Notes under the pieces: model-generated
The model's input: only the letters and a program-made list of their open reading frames with translations
Database searches by the model: none
Told to the model about the DNA's origin: nothing
Source of the DNA: Mesorhizobium sp.
GTDB lineage: Bacteria > Pseudomonadota > Alphaproteobacteria > Rhizobiales > Rhizobiaceae
Reading direction: 5' to 3'
DNA: 64,000 nt
Assembly: GCA_004017535.1 (NCBI GenBank)
Contig: SAJS01000005.1
Span: 62,001-126,000 of the forward strand
Shown here: piece after piece, positions 17,411-26,194 of the stretch
Layout of the letters: each line of letters begins with the position of its first letter
Position numbering within the stretch: the stretch's first letter is position 1
Program-made: the position numbers and the translations under genes

Positions 17411-18097
17411 TCAATTTGCCGGCGCTGGAGCGGGAGCCGGGCCGGGCGCGGGCGTGGCCGGAGCCGGTTCGCTGTCGGCCGGGGCCTCGCCCTCGCTGTC
17501 GTCCGGCGCGGTCGCGTTGTCGTCGCCGGTGGCTGGCGGCTCGGCCGCGGGCTGGTCGGTCGTGGCCGGCGCGCCAGCCTGCGGCGTGCCCTTGTGCGTG
17601 TATTTGTTGACCAGTTCCTCGGTGTTTTCCGGCAGCACACTTTCGAGCTTGGCGCCGATCGTCTCGAGCAACGGCCGCGACTTGGCGTTGGCGATCCAGG
17701 CGGGCGCCTTGGCGCCGGCAAGCCAGTTGAAGAACAGAAGCGCCACCGCGACAACCAGGATGCCGCGCGCCGCGCCATAGAGGAAGCCGAGCGTGCGGTC
17801 GAGCGCGCCGATGCGCGAATCGATGATCCAGTCGGCAAGCTTCATCGTGATGACGGAGACGACGATCAGCGCGATCAGGAAGACGATACCCGCTGAAGCG
17901 GCCATCGCGATCTTGTCGTTGTCGATATAGGGCTGCACATAGGGCAGGACCGGCTTGTAGAAGAAGAAAGCCGCTGCCGCCGCCGCTGCCCAGGAAACCA
18001 CCGACAGAACTTCACGGGAGAAGCCGCGCACCATGGCGAGCATTGCTGAAACCAGGGTGAAGCCGACGAGAATTCCGTCAAGCAGCGTAATCGGCAT
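17411..18097 (-). CDS. cvpA: CvpA-family membrane protein
   Basis: A 228-residue inner-membrane protein of the CvpA family, linked in other bacteria to colicin V production and envelope/bile stress. Four hydrophobic segments occupy residues 1-125: LLDGILVGFTLVSAML, WAAAAAAAFFF, GIVFLIALIVVSVI and ILVVAVALLFF. The C-terminal 70 residues are a disordered Pro/Ala-rich tail (PAPATPAPGPAPAPAPAN) typical of alphaproteobacterial versions. It sits 42 nt after radA and 114 nt before purF, so it is likely co-transcribed with both. Confidence 0.9.
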   Translation of the reverse strand: MPITLLDGILVGFTLVSAMLAMVRGFSREVLSVVSWAAAAAAAFFFYKPVLPYVQPYIDNDKIAMAASAGIVFLIALIVVSVITMKLADWIIDSRIGALDRTLGFLYGAARGILVVAVALLFFNWLAGAKAPAWIANAKSRPLLETIGAKLESVLPENTEELVNKYTHKGTPQAGAPATTDQPAAEPPATGDDNATAPDDSEGEAPADSEPAPATPAPGPAPAPAPAN

Positions 18098-18139
18098 GGT
18101 CCTCGCCCCACTTCCTGTCTTACGGCCCGACGAGCCGCG

Positions 18140-19543
18140 TCACTCATCGTCGTCGGCACGGCTGCGCCGCGAGCCGGCTATGCGCGCCACAAGGTCGGCA
18201 AGCTCGGTGGGCTGGAACGCGCCGGCCCCGATCCCCCCGGCAACTTCCTCGCTGCCGAGCGGCAGCACCGCGCTTCCAAAGCCCAGCTTTTCGGCTTCCT
18301 TGAGGCGTTGCTGCGCATGCGCAACCGGCCTCACGGCGCCCGATAGGCTGATTTCGCCGAAATAGACGCAATCGGCGGGAAGGGCAAGACCGGTGAGCGA
18401 CGAAACCAGCGCAGCGGCGACCGCCAGATCGGCCGCCGGCTCCGAGATCCGGTAGCCGCCGGCGACATTGAGATAGACGTCGTGTTGGCCGAAGCGCACG
18501 CCGCAATGCGCCTCGAGCACGGCGAGCACCATCGACAGCCGCGCCCCGTCCCAGCCAACCACGGCGCGGCGCGGCGTGCCGAGCGAGGAGGGAGCGACCA
18601 GCGCCTGGATCTCGACCAGCACCGGCCGCGTGCCCTCCATGCCTGCGAAAACCGCGGCGCCCGGGGATTTCGCGTGGCGTTCGCCGAGGAAAAGCTCGGA
18701 CGGATTGGAAACCTCGCGCAGGCCCTTATCCGACATTTCGAAGACGCCGATCTCGTCGGTCGGCCCAAAGCGGTTCTTCACCGTGCGCAGGATACGGAAA
18801 TGGTGGTTGCCTTCGCCTTCGAAGTAAAGCACGCCGTCGACCATGTGCTCGACGACGCGCGGGCCGGCGATCTGGCCCTCCTTGGTGACATGGCCGACGA
18901 GCACGATCGCAGCACCCGTGGATTTCGCATAGCGGATCATGGCTTGAGCGGCGGCGCGCACTTGGGTCACGGTGCCCGGCGCCGAATCGGCAAGGTCGGT
19001 CCACAGCGTCTGGATGGAATCGAGGATGACGAGGTCCGGCCGCTTGCCGTCGGCGATGGTCGCCAGAATGTCCTCGACATTGGTTTCGGCTGCGAGCTCG
19101 ACCGGCGTCGAGGCGACGCCGAGCCGCTGGGCGCGCAGCCTGATCTGCGCGACGGCCTCCTCGCCCGAAACATAGACGATGCGGTGGCCCTTCGAGGCAA
19201 GCGCCGCCGCCGCTTGCGTCAGAAGCGTCGACTTGCCGATGCCCGGGTCGCCGCCGACCAGCAGCGCCGAGCCGCGGACAAAACCGCCGCCGGTGGCGCG
19301 GTCTAGCTCGCCGATGCCCGAAACGATGCGCGGCGCGTCCTCGATGTCGCCGGCGAGGCTGGTCAGCACCACGGCGCGGCCTTTTCGCGCGTTGCGCGTG
19401 TTGGCCGGCCCCGATCCGATGCCGCCGGCGGTGCCTTCCTCGACCAGCGTGTTCCACTCGCCGCAGGCGTCGCATTTGCCGGCCCAGCGCTGATGCACCG
19501 AGCCGCAATTCTGGCAGATGAACTGAACGCGCGATTTGGCCAT
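18140..19543 (-). CDS. radA: DNA repair protein RadA
   Basis: A 467-residue RecA-like helicase that extends D-loops and drives branch migration in recombinational repair. An N-terminal four-cysteine zinc finger (Cys10, Cys13, Cys24, Cys27) precedes the ATPase core with Walker A GGDPGIGKST and the RadA-specific KNRFG motif. A C-terminal Lon-like domain follows. ATG 19543 (MAKSRVQFICQNCG) is the family start; the longer open frame upstream runs through repeat DNA and is not coding. The repeats lie between it and dnaB. Confidence 0.95.
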   Translation of the reverse strand: MAKSRVQFICQNCGSVHQRWAGKCDACGEWNTLVEEGTAGGIGSGPANTRNARKGRAVVLTSLAGDIEDAPRIVSGIGELDRATGGGFVRGSALLVGGDPGIGKSTLLTQAAAALASKGHRIVYVSGEEAVAQIRLRAQRLGVASTPVELAAETNVEDILATIADGKRPDLVILDSIQTLWTDLADSAPGTVTQVRAAAQAMIRYAKSTGAAIVLVGHVTKEGQIAGPRVVEHMVDGVLYFEGEGNHHFRILRTVKNRFGPTDEIGVFEMSDKGLREVSNPSELFLGERHAKSPGAAVFAGMEGTRPVLVEIQALVAPSSLGTPRRAVVGWDGARLSMVLAVLEAHCGVRFGQHDVYLNVAGGYRISEPAADLAVAAALVSSLTGLALPADCVYFGEISLSGAVRPVAHAQQRLKEAEKLGFGSAVLPLGSEEVAGGIGAGAFQPTELADLVARIAGSRRSRADDDE

Positions 19544-19566
19544 TAGACGCGGCCCGATATTAGATA

Positions 19567-19740
19567 GGCTGGCGGGACAGCGCCCCCCTCTGTCCTGCCG
19601 GACATCTCCCCCTCCAGGGGGGAGATCAGCAGTTCCGCCAATGATGCCCATCCTGCAACGTTGGCGATTGGCGAAAGCCGACGCGACATCCAATCTCCCC
19701 CCTTGAGGGGGAGATGTCCGGCAGGACAGAGAGGGGGGCG
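19567..19740. repeat. inverted pair of ATCTCCCCC palindromic repeats
   Basis: Arms about 19567-19628 and 19690-19740, sharing GTCCTGCCGGACATCTCCCC and its complement. They fill the gap between radA and dnaB, where several other Rhizobiales carry alr. Confidence 0.8.
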
Positions 19741-19765
19741 ACGGAGAGAGACGTTTCCCAAAACG

Positions 19766-21256
19766 CTACTCGAACCTCTCCGGCAGATGATGCTCCTCGG
19801 CCAGATCGGAGAAGCGCGTGAATTCGCCGTGGAAGGCGAGGCTGACGGTGCCGGTCGGTCCATGGCGCTGTTTGGCGACGATACACTCGGCCTTGCCGCG
19901 CGCTTCGTTCATCTCGTTTTCCCACTTGACGTATTCCTCGGTGCCGAGCTTCGGCTCGCGGTTCTTGAGGTAGTATTCCTCGCGATAGACGAACAGCACC
20001 ACGTCGGCGTCCTGCTCGATCGAGCCGGATTCGCGCAGGTCGGAGAGCTGCGGGCGCTTGTCGTCGCGGCTTTCGACCTGGCGCGAGAGCTGCGACAGCG
20101 CGATGATCGGCACGCCGAGCTCCTTGGCCAAAGCCTTCAAGCCCGTGGTGATCTCGGTGATTTCCTGCACGCGGTTCTGCGACGCGCGGGCGGACGATCC
20201 CTGCATCAGTTGGATATAGTCGATGACGATGAGGTCGAGGCCGCGCTGCCGCTTCAGTCGGCGCGCCCGGGCCGAAAGCTGCGCGATCGAGATGCCGCCG
20301 GTCTGGTCGATGAACAGCGGGATCTTCTGCATCGTTTGCGAGCAGGCGACGAGCTTTTCGAAATCCATCTCGGTGATCTCGCCGCGGCGGATCTTCGACG
20401 AAGAAATCTCGGTCTGCTCGGAGATGATGCGGGTGGCGAGCTGCTCAGACGACATTTCCAGCGAGAAGAAGCCGACGACGCCGCCATTGGCGGCCTTGAA
20501 GGTCCCGTCGGCCTGCTGCGCCGGGACGTAAGCCTCGGCGATGTTGAAGGCGATGTTGGTGGCCAAGGAGGTCTTGCCCATGCCCGGGCGTCCGGCGAGC
20601 ACGATCAAGTCGGAAGGCTGCAGGCCGCCCATGCGGCGGTCGAGGTCGCGCAGGCCGGTCGAGATGCCGGAGAGATGGCCGTCGCGCATATAGGCGGCAT
20701 TGGCCATGTCGACGGCGGTCTTGACAGCATCGTTGAAGCTTTCGAAGCCGCCGTCATAGCGGCCGGTTTCGGCGAGCTCGAACAGCCGCCGCTCGGCGTC
20801 CTCGATCTGCTCGGACGGCGACATGTCGACCGGCGCGTCATAGGCGATGTTGACCATATCCTCGCCGACGGTGATCAGCGCGCGGCGCGTGGCGAGGTCG
20901 TAGATGGCGCGGCCATAGTCGGTGGCGTTGACGACGGTGACGGCCTCCACGGCCAGCCGCACGACATATTGCGCCACCGTCATGTCGCCGACCTTCTCGT
21001 CGGCCGGCAGGAAGGTCTTCAGCGTGATCGGCGTCGCGATCTTGCCCATGCGGATGAGTTCGGACGCGACTTCGAAGATGCGGCGGTGCAGCGGCTCGTA
21101 GAAATGCGCCGGCTTGAGGAAATCCGAGACACGGTAGAAGGCATCGTTGTTGACGAGAATGGCGCCGAGCAACGCCTGCTCGGCCTCGATGTTGTTCGGT
21201 GCCTCACGATAAAGCGGCGTTTCCGCCGCGCCGAATTTCAGTGCCGCCTCTGCCAT
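19766..21256 (-). CDS. dnaB: replicative DNA helicase
   Basis: Hexameric 5'-3' helicase of the replication fork, 496 residues. The N-terminal DnaG-interacting domain (APNNIEAEQALLGAIL) is followed by the RecA-like domain with Walker A GRPGMGKTS, Walker B LDLIVIDYIQLM and the SQLSRQVE/R-finger region. No intein is present. ATG 21256 with GGGGAT upstream gives the standard MAEAALKF start; an upstream in-frame extension does not look coding. It is separated from radA only by repeats. Confidence 0.96.
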   Translation of the reverse strand: MAEAALKFGAAETPLYREAPNNIEAEQALLGAILVNNDAFYRVSDFLKPAHFYEPLHRRIFEVASELIRMGKIATPITLKTFLPADEKVGDMTVAQYVVRLAVEAVTVVNATDYGRAIYDLATRRALITVGEDMVNIAYDAPVDMSPSEQIEDAERRLFELAETGRYDGGFESFNDAVKTAVDMANAAYMRDGHLSGISTGLRDLDRRMGGLQPSDLIVLAGRPGMGKTSLATNIAFNIAEAYVPAQQADGTFKAANGGVVGFFSLEMSSEQLATRIISEQTEISSSKIRRGEITEMDFEKLVACSQTMQKIPLFIDQTGGISIAQLSARARRLKRQRGLDLIVIDYIQLMQGSSARASQNRVQEITEITTGLKALAKELGVPIIALSQLSRQVESRDDKRPQLSDLRESGSIEQDADVVLFVYREEYYLKNREPKLGTEEYVKWENEMNEARGKAECIVAKQRHGPTGTVSLAFHGEFTRFSDLAEEHHLPERFE

Positions 21257-21764
21257 GATATCCCCGATTTCGATCCCGCCTTCCTCGATACCAGAACGGG
21301 AAGATTCGATGCTGACCTTTCTGCAACACTCTTCGGGCCAATCGGCTTGATGCCCAATGTTCACAGGATCGGCAGACCATCCACAGGACAGTATTCCGGT
21401 GGCCCGATTCCGTTTGACTCAGCAAGCCGTGATTCTTACGCGCGGGTCCGGAACGAAGCAAGAACAATTTGACGGACGATTGCTCTTACGGCCGCTCATC
21501 GTGGACTCGTTCATGTCTGCTTGGGCAGAGCGACAGGGGCGTTCGAGATTAGCCGAAACGCCCCTCCTTTCGTCATCCACGGGCGGAGCAAGAAGCGAAG
21601 CGACGCGCGCAGACCCGAGGATCCGTGCCGTTACTTGTGAGCGTTGCGGCGGTCCAGAACGGTCCTGTTCTGCGGCGTCTTCATTCGTTGCGCGAGGTTA
21701 CGGAATGGATCCTCGGGTCTGCGCGCCGCTTGGCGTCGCTCCGCCCGTGGATGACGAGGTGCCC
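21257..21764. repeat. intergenic region with long inverted repeat
   Basis: No gene is seen. Arms 21571-21634 and 21697-21757 are inverted copies containing CATCCACGGGCGGAG and GCGCGCAGACCCGAGGATCC with their complements, about 60 nt each with a 62-nt spacer. A smaller hairpin (AGGGGCG/CGCCCCT) lies at about 21535-21565. The dnaB promoter should lie in 21257-21450. Confidence 0.6.
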
Positions 21765-22730
21765 TCAGCCCAGCGTATCGCCCCAGTCGACTCGCCGCGC
21801 GATCCGGAAAGCGTCGCCGTCGCGCTTACTGAACAGCTGCTCGTCCGCGCTGCCGTCCGGCCGGCAAAGTTTCAGCACCACCTTGCCGGAGCCGCCTTTC
21901 GGCGGCGCCAGCACTCGCGCCGGGCGCGCCGGCGCCGGCTGCCTGGAAGCGGCGAGATAGATGAACTTCTCGTCCTCCCATGGCACGTCGGCTTCCTTGG
22001 CCAAGCGATGCAGGCGCGAGCGGGCGACGCGGCGCGAAAAATGGCACCAGTCGGGCGGCGCGAGCGGGCAGGGCGCCGCGTGGGGGCAGGGCGCCAGGAT
22101 ATGCGCGCCGGCGGCAATCAGTTGCTGCCGCGCGGCAAGCATGCGCTGCCAGCCGGCGGGCGTGCCGGGCTCGACGATGAGCAGCGTGTCGGTGGTCAGT
22201 TGCCAGAGGCGATCGACGAGCTTCGGCAGCGAGGCCGGCGCGACCTCGTCGAGCACATAGGCGATGCTGACGAGGTCGGCGGGCTTGAGGCCGTCGAGAT
22301 CGATGGTGGCGTCGCCGGCTACCCATTCGGCACGGGCGGCGATTGTGCCGGCCGCAAGCGACTGCCCGACCTTGCGTACCGCGGCGCTCGCTTCGACCAA
22401 CACAGCTTGTTCCAGCTCCGGCCAGGCGTCTGCCGTGGCCCAAAGCATCGTGCCAGGCCCGGCGCCGATGTCGAGCAAGGTCTTGGGCTGGAAATCCGGT
22501 CGCTCATCGGCGAGCGCCTCGAGGCTGGCGCGCACCGCGGCATAGGTGGCCGGCAGCCGCGTCGCCAGATAGGCCTTGACCGCCATCTCCTCGCCCATAT
22601 GCAGGCGGCCGTCGCGCAGCTCGGCGCGGTAGCGTTCGGACAGCGTCCTTGCCGCCTGCTTCAGGACCGGCAGCGGCACGTTCTCGAGCAGGCTGTCGAC
22701 GCCTTGGCGGAGCGGGGAGGGGAGTTCCAT
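21765..22730 (-). CDS. Rsm22-like (METTL17-type) ribosome-associated protein
   Basis: A 321-residue protein of the Rsm22 family, which acts with the small ribosomal subunit; the mitochondrial homologue METTL17 binds an Fe-S cluster and assists assembly. The SAM-binding fold is present (LLDIGAGPGTMLWA). Downstream, four cysteines in APCPHAAPCP and DWCHF match the family's cluster-binding site. Rhizobial members were long annotated as methyltransferases; whether they methylate RNA is unclear. It lies 3 nt after ynfA on the same strand, so the two are co-transcribed. Confidence 0.86.
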   Translation of the reverse strand: MELPSPLRQGVDSLLENVPLPVLKQAARTLSERYRAELRDGRLHMGEEMAVKAYLATRLPATYAAVRASLEALADERPDFQPKTLLDIGAGPGTMLWATADAWPELEQAVLVEASAAVRKVGQSLAAGTIAARAEWVAGDATIDLDGLKPADLVSIAYVLDEVAPASLPKLVDRLWQLTTDTLLIVEPGTPAGWQRMLAARQQLIAAGAHILAPCPHAAPCPLAPPDWCHFSRRVARSRLHRLAKEADVPWEDEKFIYLAASRQPAPARPARVLAPPKGGSGKVVLKLCRPDGSADEQLFSKRDGDAFRIARRVDWGDTLG

Positions 22731-22733
22731 CCC

Positions 22734-23057
22734 TCAAGCCCCGCGCGGCGCAAGCAGGATGACGGAGGTGCCGACGATGCAGAGCGCCGCGCCCGCCAGG
22801 TCCCAGCGGTCGGGACGCACGCCTTCGACCAGCCACAGCCAGCCAAGCGAAGCCGCGATGTAGATGCCGCCATAGGCGGCATAGGCGCGGCCAGCCGCGT
22901 TCGTGTCGACCAGCGACAGCAGGAAGGCGAACAGCGCCAGCGAGACGAAGCCGGGGAAAAGCCACAGTGGCGACTTCTCCATCCGCCACCACGCCCAGAA
23001 CGAGAAGCAGCCGGCGATCTCGGCAAGCGCTGCGGCGATATAGATGAGATAGGTCAT
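22734..23057 (-). CDS. YnfA/UPF0060 membrane protein
   Basis: A 107-residue protein with four hydrophobic helices, of the YnfA family (SMR-like fold). The conserved segments [37 protein letters not shown] and [12 protein letters not shown] are clear. Some YnfA proteins export drugs; physiological role unknown here. No Shine-Dalgarno is visible: the ATG is only one base from the cfa terminator hairpin (23059-23086), so initiation must be leaderless, weak or hairpin-dependent. It precedes the Rsm22-like gene by 3 nt. Confidence 0.9.
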   Translation of the reverse strand: MTYLIYIAAALAEIAGCFSFWAWWRMEKSPLWLFPGFVSLALFAFLLSLVDTNAAGRAYAAYGGIYIAASLGWLWLVEGVRPDRWDLAGAALCIVGTSVILLAPRGA

Positions 23058-23058
23058 G

Positions 23059-23086
23059 AAAAAGGTCTCGCGAACGAGACCTTTTT
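23059..23086 (-). terminator. strong intrinsic terminator of cfa
   Basis: Perfect 12-bp stem AAAAAGGTCTCG (23059-23070) with CGAGACCTTTTT (23075-23086) and a CGAA loop. It works on both strands because each arm ends in an A/T run. It lies 39 nt beyond the cfa stop and directly abuts the ynfA start codon. Confidence 0.85.
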
Positions 23087-23124
23087 CACGGGCTTAGCGC
23101 GCAATGGCAAGCGGCAATGCGTGT

Positions 23125-24417
23125 CTACTCCACCGCCTTGCGGCGGCGGCTCGGCTTGGGCGCGACGGGAGGCGTCGCTGGCTCCGGACGCTCGTGGTCG
23201 CGCAGCTCCAAAGCCTTCTCGCACTTGGCGATATAGTCGCGCGTCACCGGCAGCGTGTCGTTCTTCTTGGCGAGCTGGAACTGGAAGATCACCAGGTCCT
23301 GCCAGCGGAAGGCGGCCTCCGAGGCGGCGAGATAGAACTCCCACATCCGACAGAAGCGCTCGTCATAGATCGCCTTGGCCTTGTCGCGGTTGGCGGCAAA
23401 GCGTGCGCCCCAGTGCTTCAGCGTGTCGGCATAGTGCAGCCGCAGGATTTCTATGTCCGTCACCACCAGGCCCGACTTCTCGATCGCCGGCATCACCTCC
23501 GACATCGCCGGGATGTAGCCGCCCGGGAAAATGTATTTGCGGACGAAGGCGCTGGTCGCCCACGGCACGCCGGAACGGCCGATCGTGTGGAGCAGCATCA
23601 CGCCGTCCGGCTTGAGCAGCGTCGCCGTCTTGTCGAAGAAGGTTCGGTAATGGTTGACGCCGACATGCTCGAACATGCCGACCGAAACGATGCGGTCGAA
23701 GCGCTCGTTGATGTGCCGATAGTCCTTGAGCTCGAAATGCACACGGTCCTGCAGGCCTTGCGCGTGCGCGCGGTCGGTGGCGACGCCATGCTGTTCGGTA
23801 GACAGCGTGACGCCCTGCACGTCGACGTCGAAGATCTTGGCGAGATAGAGGCCGAGCCCGCCCCAGCCGGAGCCGATGTCGAGCACCGTCTGGCCAGCCT
23901 TGAGCCGCAGCTTTGCGGCGATGTGGCGCTTCTTGGCAAGCTGCGCCTCGTCCAGCGTCATGTCGGGCTGCTCGAAATAGGCGCAGGAATACTGCATGTC
24001 CTCGTCGAGGAAGAGCTTGTAGAGCTCGCCCGACAGGTCGTAGTGGCGCTGCACATTGCGGCGCGAGCGCGCGGCGGTGTTGATCTGCTGCAGCCGGCGG
24101 AAGGCATGGCGCAGACCCTCGATCGCCTTCGACCAGGACACGTCGATGCCGCTCGAGCCCATGTTCTGGAACGCGATGCGCATCAGCCCTAGAACGCCGC
24201 CCTCCGGCACATCCAGCTCGCCGTCCATATAGGCCTCGGGCACCGCCAGCATCGGATCGAAGGTGATGGCGCGCTCGGCATGCGACGTCTTGATGTGGAT
24301 ATGCACCGGCTCGCCGCTGCCGTCGCCGAACTTGTGCGTCGTGCCTTTCGGCCCGGTCACCTTGAGGTCGCCGACCCGCACCAGGCGTTCGAGAACGTGT
24401 TTCAACAAGATGTTCAT
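23125..24417 (-). CDS. cfa: cyclopropane-fatty-acyl-phospholipid synthase
   Basis: A 430-residue SAM-dependent enzyme that adds a methylene bridge across cis double bonds of membrane phospholipids, common in rhizobia under acid or stationary phase. The SAM motif is VLDIGSGWGG; EHVGVNHY and the QYSCAYF segment carry conserved active-site residues. A basic Pro-rich tail (PSRRRKAVE) ends the protein. ATG 24417 (MNILLK) with GGGGAC upstream is preferred over a TTG two codons earlier. It stands alone, with terminators on both sides. Confidence 0.94.
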   Translation of the reverse strand: MNILLKHVLERLVRVGDLKVTGPKGTTHKFGDGSGEPVHIHIKTSHAERAITFDPMLAVPEAYMDGELDVPEGGVLGLMRIAFQNMGSSGIDVSWSKAIEGLRHAFRRLQQINTAARSRRNVQRHYDLSGELYKLFLDEDMQYSCAYFEQPDMTLDEAQLAKKRHIAAKLRLKAGQTVLDIGSGWGGLGLYLAKIFDVDVQGVTLSTEQHGVATDRAHAQGLQDRVHFELKDYRHINERFDRIVSVGMFEHVGVNHYRTFFDKTATLLKPDGVMLLHTIGRSGVPWATSAFVRKYIFPGGYIPAMSEVMPAIEKSGLVVTDIEILRLHYADTLKHWGARFAANRDKAKAIYDERFCRMWEFYLAASEAAFRWQDLVIFQFQLAKKNDTLPVTRDYIAKCEKALELRDHERPEPATPPVAPKPSRRRKAVE

Positions 24418-24562
24418 GACCAAAATGTCCCCTCAGTCGGATCACCCGGTAATCAGACTGGAATGCTAAGCTAAGATGCCACAGCCCATCGCCCGCGTCC
24501 AATCGACGCGCTACGCTGTAATGTGCACAAGATATGGGGTGTCGAAAAGTTCCTTTTGGCAC

Positions 24563-24589
24563 AAAAAAGCCCGGGTCTGAGACCCGGGC
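24563..24589 (-). terminator. terminator of the rpsF-rpsR-rplI operon
   Basis: Nine-pair GC stem GCCCGGGTC (24569-24577) with GACCCGGGC (24581-24589) and a TGA loop, followed on the minus strand by six T residues (24563-24568). It lies 58 nt past the rplI stop: a textbook intrinsic terminator. Confidence 0.9.
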
Positions 24590-24646
24590 GTTGGTCCAGA
24601 AATCCTGGACGTCTGCGAGCCGAAGCGACGCTTCGGAATGCAGTGA

Positions 24647-25231
24647 TCAGGCGTTCTCTTCGCCGCCTTCGAATTCGGCGTTCGGGTCGAAGAAATTCTC
24701 CGGCCGGGCATTGTCATTGATGTCCTCGCCATAGATCGCTTCGGCGGTGGTCAGCGTCTCGCCCTTGGCCTGACGCTCCGCCTCGTCCGCCGAACGGGCG
24801 ACGTTGAGCGTCACGGTGACCTCGACTTCCGGATGCAGCGCGATCGCCACATTGGAAAGGCCGATGGTCTTGATCGGCTGGTTGAGCTCGATCTGGTTGC
24901 GGTTGACGGTGAAGCCTTCGGCGGTGAGCAGATCGGCGATGTCGCGGGTCGACACCGAGCCGTAGAGCTGGCCGGTCTCACCGGCCGAGCGCACGACGAT
25001 GAAGCTCTTGCCGTCGAGCGTCTCGGCGATCTTGGAGGCTTCGGACTTGCGCTCCAGGTTGCGGGCTTCGAGCTGGGCGCGCTGGCCTTCGAACTTCTTC
25101 TTGTTAGCTTCGTTGGCGCGCAGCGCCTTGCCCTGCGGCAAAAGGAAATTGCGGGCGAACCCGTCCTTGACTTTCACGGTCTCGCCCATCTGGCCGAGGC
25201 GGGAAATGCGCTCGAGGAGAATGACTTCCAT
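24647..25231 (-). CDS. rplI: 50S ribosomal protein L9
   Basis: A 194-residue L9. The N-terminal rRNA-binding domain ([24 protein letters not shown]) and central helix are standard, followed by the C-terminal domain. A 40-residue acidic extension ([18 protein letters not shown] ...) is typical of Rhizobiales and makes the protein longer than the 149-residue E. coli form. The ATG at 25231 is used; an ATG 27 nt upstream is not. The 220-nt gap to rpsR shows only a GC-rich spacer, so this is the last gene of the operon. Confidence 0.96.
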   Translation of the reverse strand: MEVILLERISRLGQMGETVKVKDGFARNFLLPQGKALRANEANKKKFEGQRAQLEARNLERKSEASKIAETLDGKSFIVVRSAGETGQLYGSVSTRDIADLLTAEGFTVNRNQIELNQPIKTIGLSNVAIALHPEVEVTVTLNVARSADEAERQAKGETLTTAEAIYGEDINDNARPENFFDPNAEFEGGEENA

Positions 25232-25451
25232 GGTTTCGTTCCTTCGTCTGGGCGCCAACCATTCGATTGGCGCTGAATGAATTGGAACAGGTCAGGAAGC
25301 TTGGCGCGGCATCGCCGCTCTTGTCGCTGTCCTGCCTGTCTGGGCAGTTAGAGGCATAGGCCCCAACTCGGGATTTGACCTCAATCCTTCGCGGCGCCCG
25401 TCACCGCGAGGTGGAAGCGGGCAGCGAGCCGCCCGCCTCGGATTCTAGAGC

Positions 25452-25700
25452 TTAGCGGACCACGTAAGGCAGCAGGCCGAGGAAGCGGGCGCGCTTGATC
25501 GCCTTGGCGAGCTCGCGCTGCTTCTTCTGGCTGACGGCGGTGATGCGCGAGGGCACGATCTTGCCGCGCTCGGAAATGTAGCGCTGCAGCAGACGCACGT
25601 CCTTATAGTCGATCTTGGGGGCGTTGGCGCCGGAGAACGGGCAGGTCTTGCGGCGGCGGTGGAACGGACGCCGGGTCGGGATCTGGTTGATGTCGACCAT
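25452..25700 (-). CDS. rpsR: 30S ribosomal protein S18
   Basis: An 82-residue S18, the partner of S6 on the platform of the small subunit. Conserved features are RRKTCPFSG near the N-terminus, [26 protein letters not shown] and the basic end [16 protein letters not shown]. The start codon overlaps the rpsF stop as TAATG, so the two partners are made by coupled translation. Confidence 0.97.
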   Translation of the reverse strand: MVDINQIPTRRPFHRRRKTCPFSGANAPKIDYKDVRLLQRYISERGKIVPSRITAVSQKKQRELAKAIKRARFLGLLPYVVR

Positions 25701-26194
25701 TATTCTGCACCCCCTTCAAAGCCTTCGCGCGGACGGCGCGGTCCACGGTCGCCGCCTTCGCGGTCGCCGAACGAACGCGGACCACGGTCGCCGCGGTCGC
25801 GGTCGCCGAAGGAACGCGGGCCACGGTCGCCACGCTCGCGGTCGCCGAAGCCGCCGCGCTCGGAGCGCTCTTCGCGCTTCTGCATCATCGCCGAAGCGCC
25901 TTCCTCATGCGCCTCGACCTTGACGGTGAGGAAGCGAAGGACGTCTTCCGACAGCCCCATCTGGCGCTCCATCTCGTTGAGCGCGGCCGGCGGGCAGGTG
26001 ATATCCATCAGCGTGTAGTAAGCCTTCCGGTTCTTCTTGACCCGGTAGGTGAGGGACTTCAGTCCCCAGTTCTCGATCCGGCCGACCGAGCCGCCATTCG
26101 CGGTGATGACGCCCTTGTACTGTTCGACAAGCGCGTCAACCTGCTGCTGCGACAGGTCCTGCCGGGCAAGAAACACATGTTCGTAAAGAGCCAT
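25700..26194 (-). CDS. rpsF: 30S ribosomal protein S6 with repetitive basic/acidic tail
   Basis: A 164-residue S6: residues 1-100 are the ferredoxin-like S6 fold ([31 protein letters not shown]). Residues 115-153 are three 13-residue repeats of the form FGDR-x-x-GDRGPR, giving a disordered, highly charged tail found in longer or shorter form in other Rhizobiales. The rpsR start overlaps the stop (TAATG). The long 5' leader (26195-26513) could hold the S6:S18 autoregulatory RNA structure. Confidence 0.96.
   Translation of the reverse strand: MALYEHVFLARQDLSQQQVDALVEQYKGVITANGGSVGRIENWGLKSLTYRVKKNRKAYYTLMDITCPPAALNEMERQMGLSEDVLRFLTVKVEAHEEGASAMMQKREERSERGGFGDRERGDRGPRSFGDRDRGDRGPRSFGDREGGDRGPRRPREGFEGGAE
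25736..25852 (-). repeat. in-frame 39-bp tandem repeat in rpsF
   Basis: Three 39-bp units encode [26 protein letters not shown] and [13 protein letters not shown] (S6 residues 115-153). The DNA is nearly identical between units, so copy number could vary by slippage without a frameshift. Confidence 0.85.

Noticed and set aside
19544..19693. N-terminal extension of RadA
   Set aside because: It would translate repeat DNA; the zinc-finger start at 19543 is standard.
19661..23615. Very long plus-strand frames opposite dnaB, the Rsm22-like gene and ynfA
   Set aside because: Arg/Ala/Gly-rich and domain-free; all three minus-strand genes are complete and recognisable.
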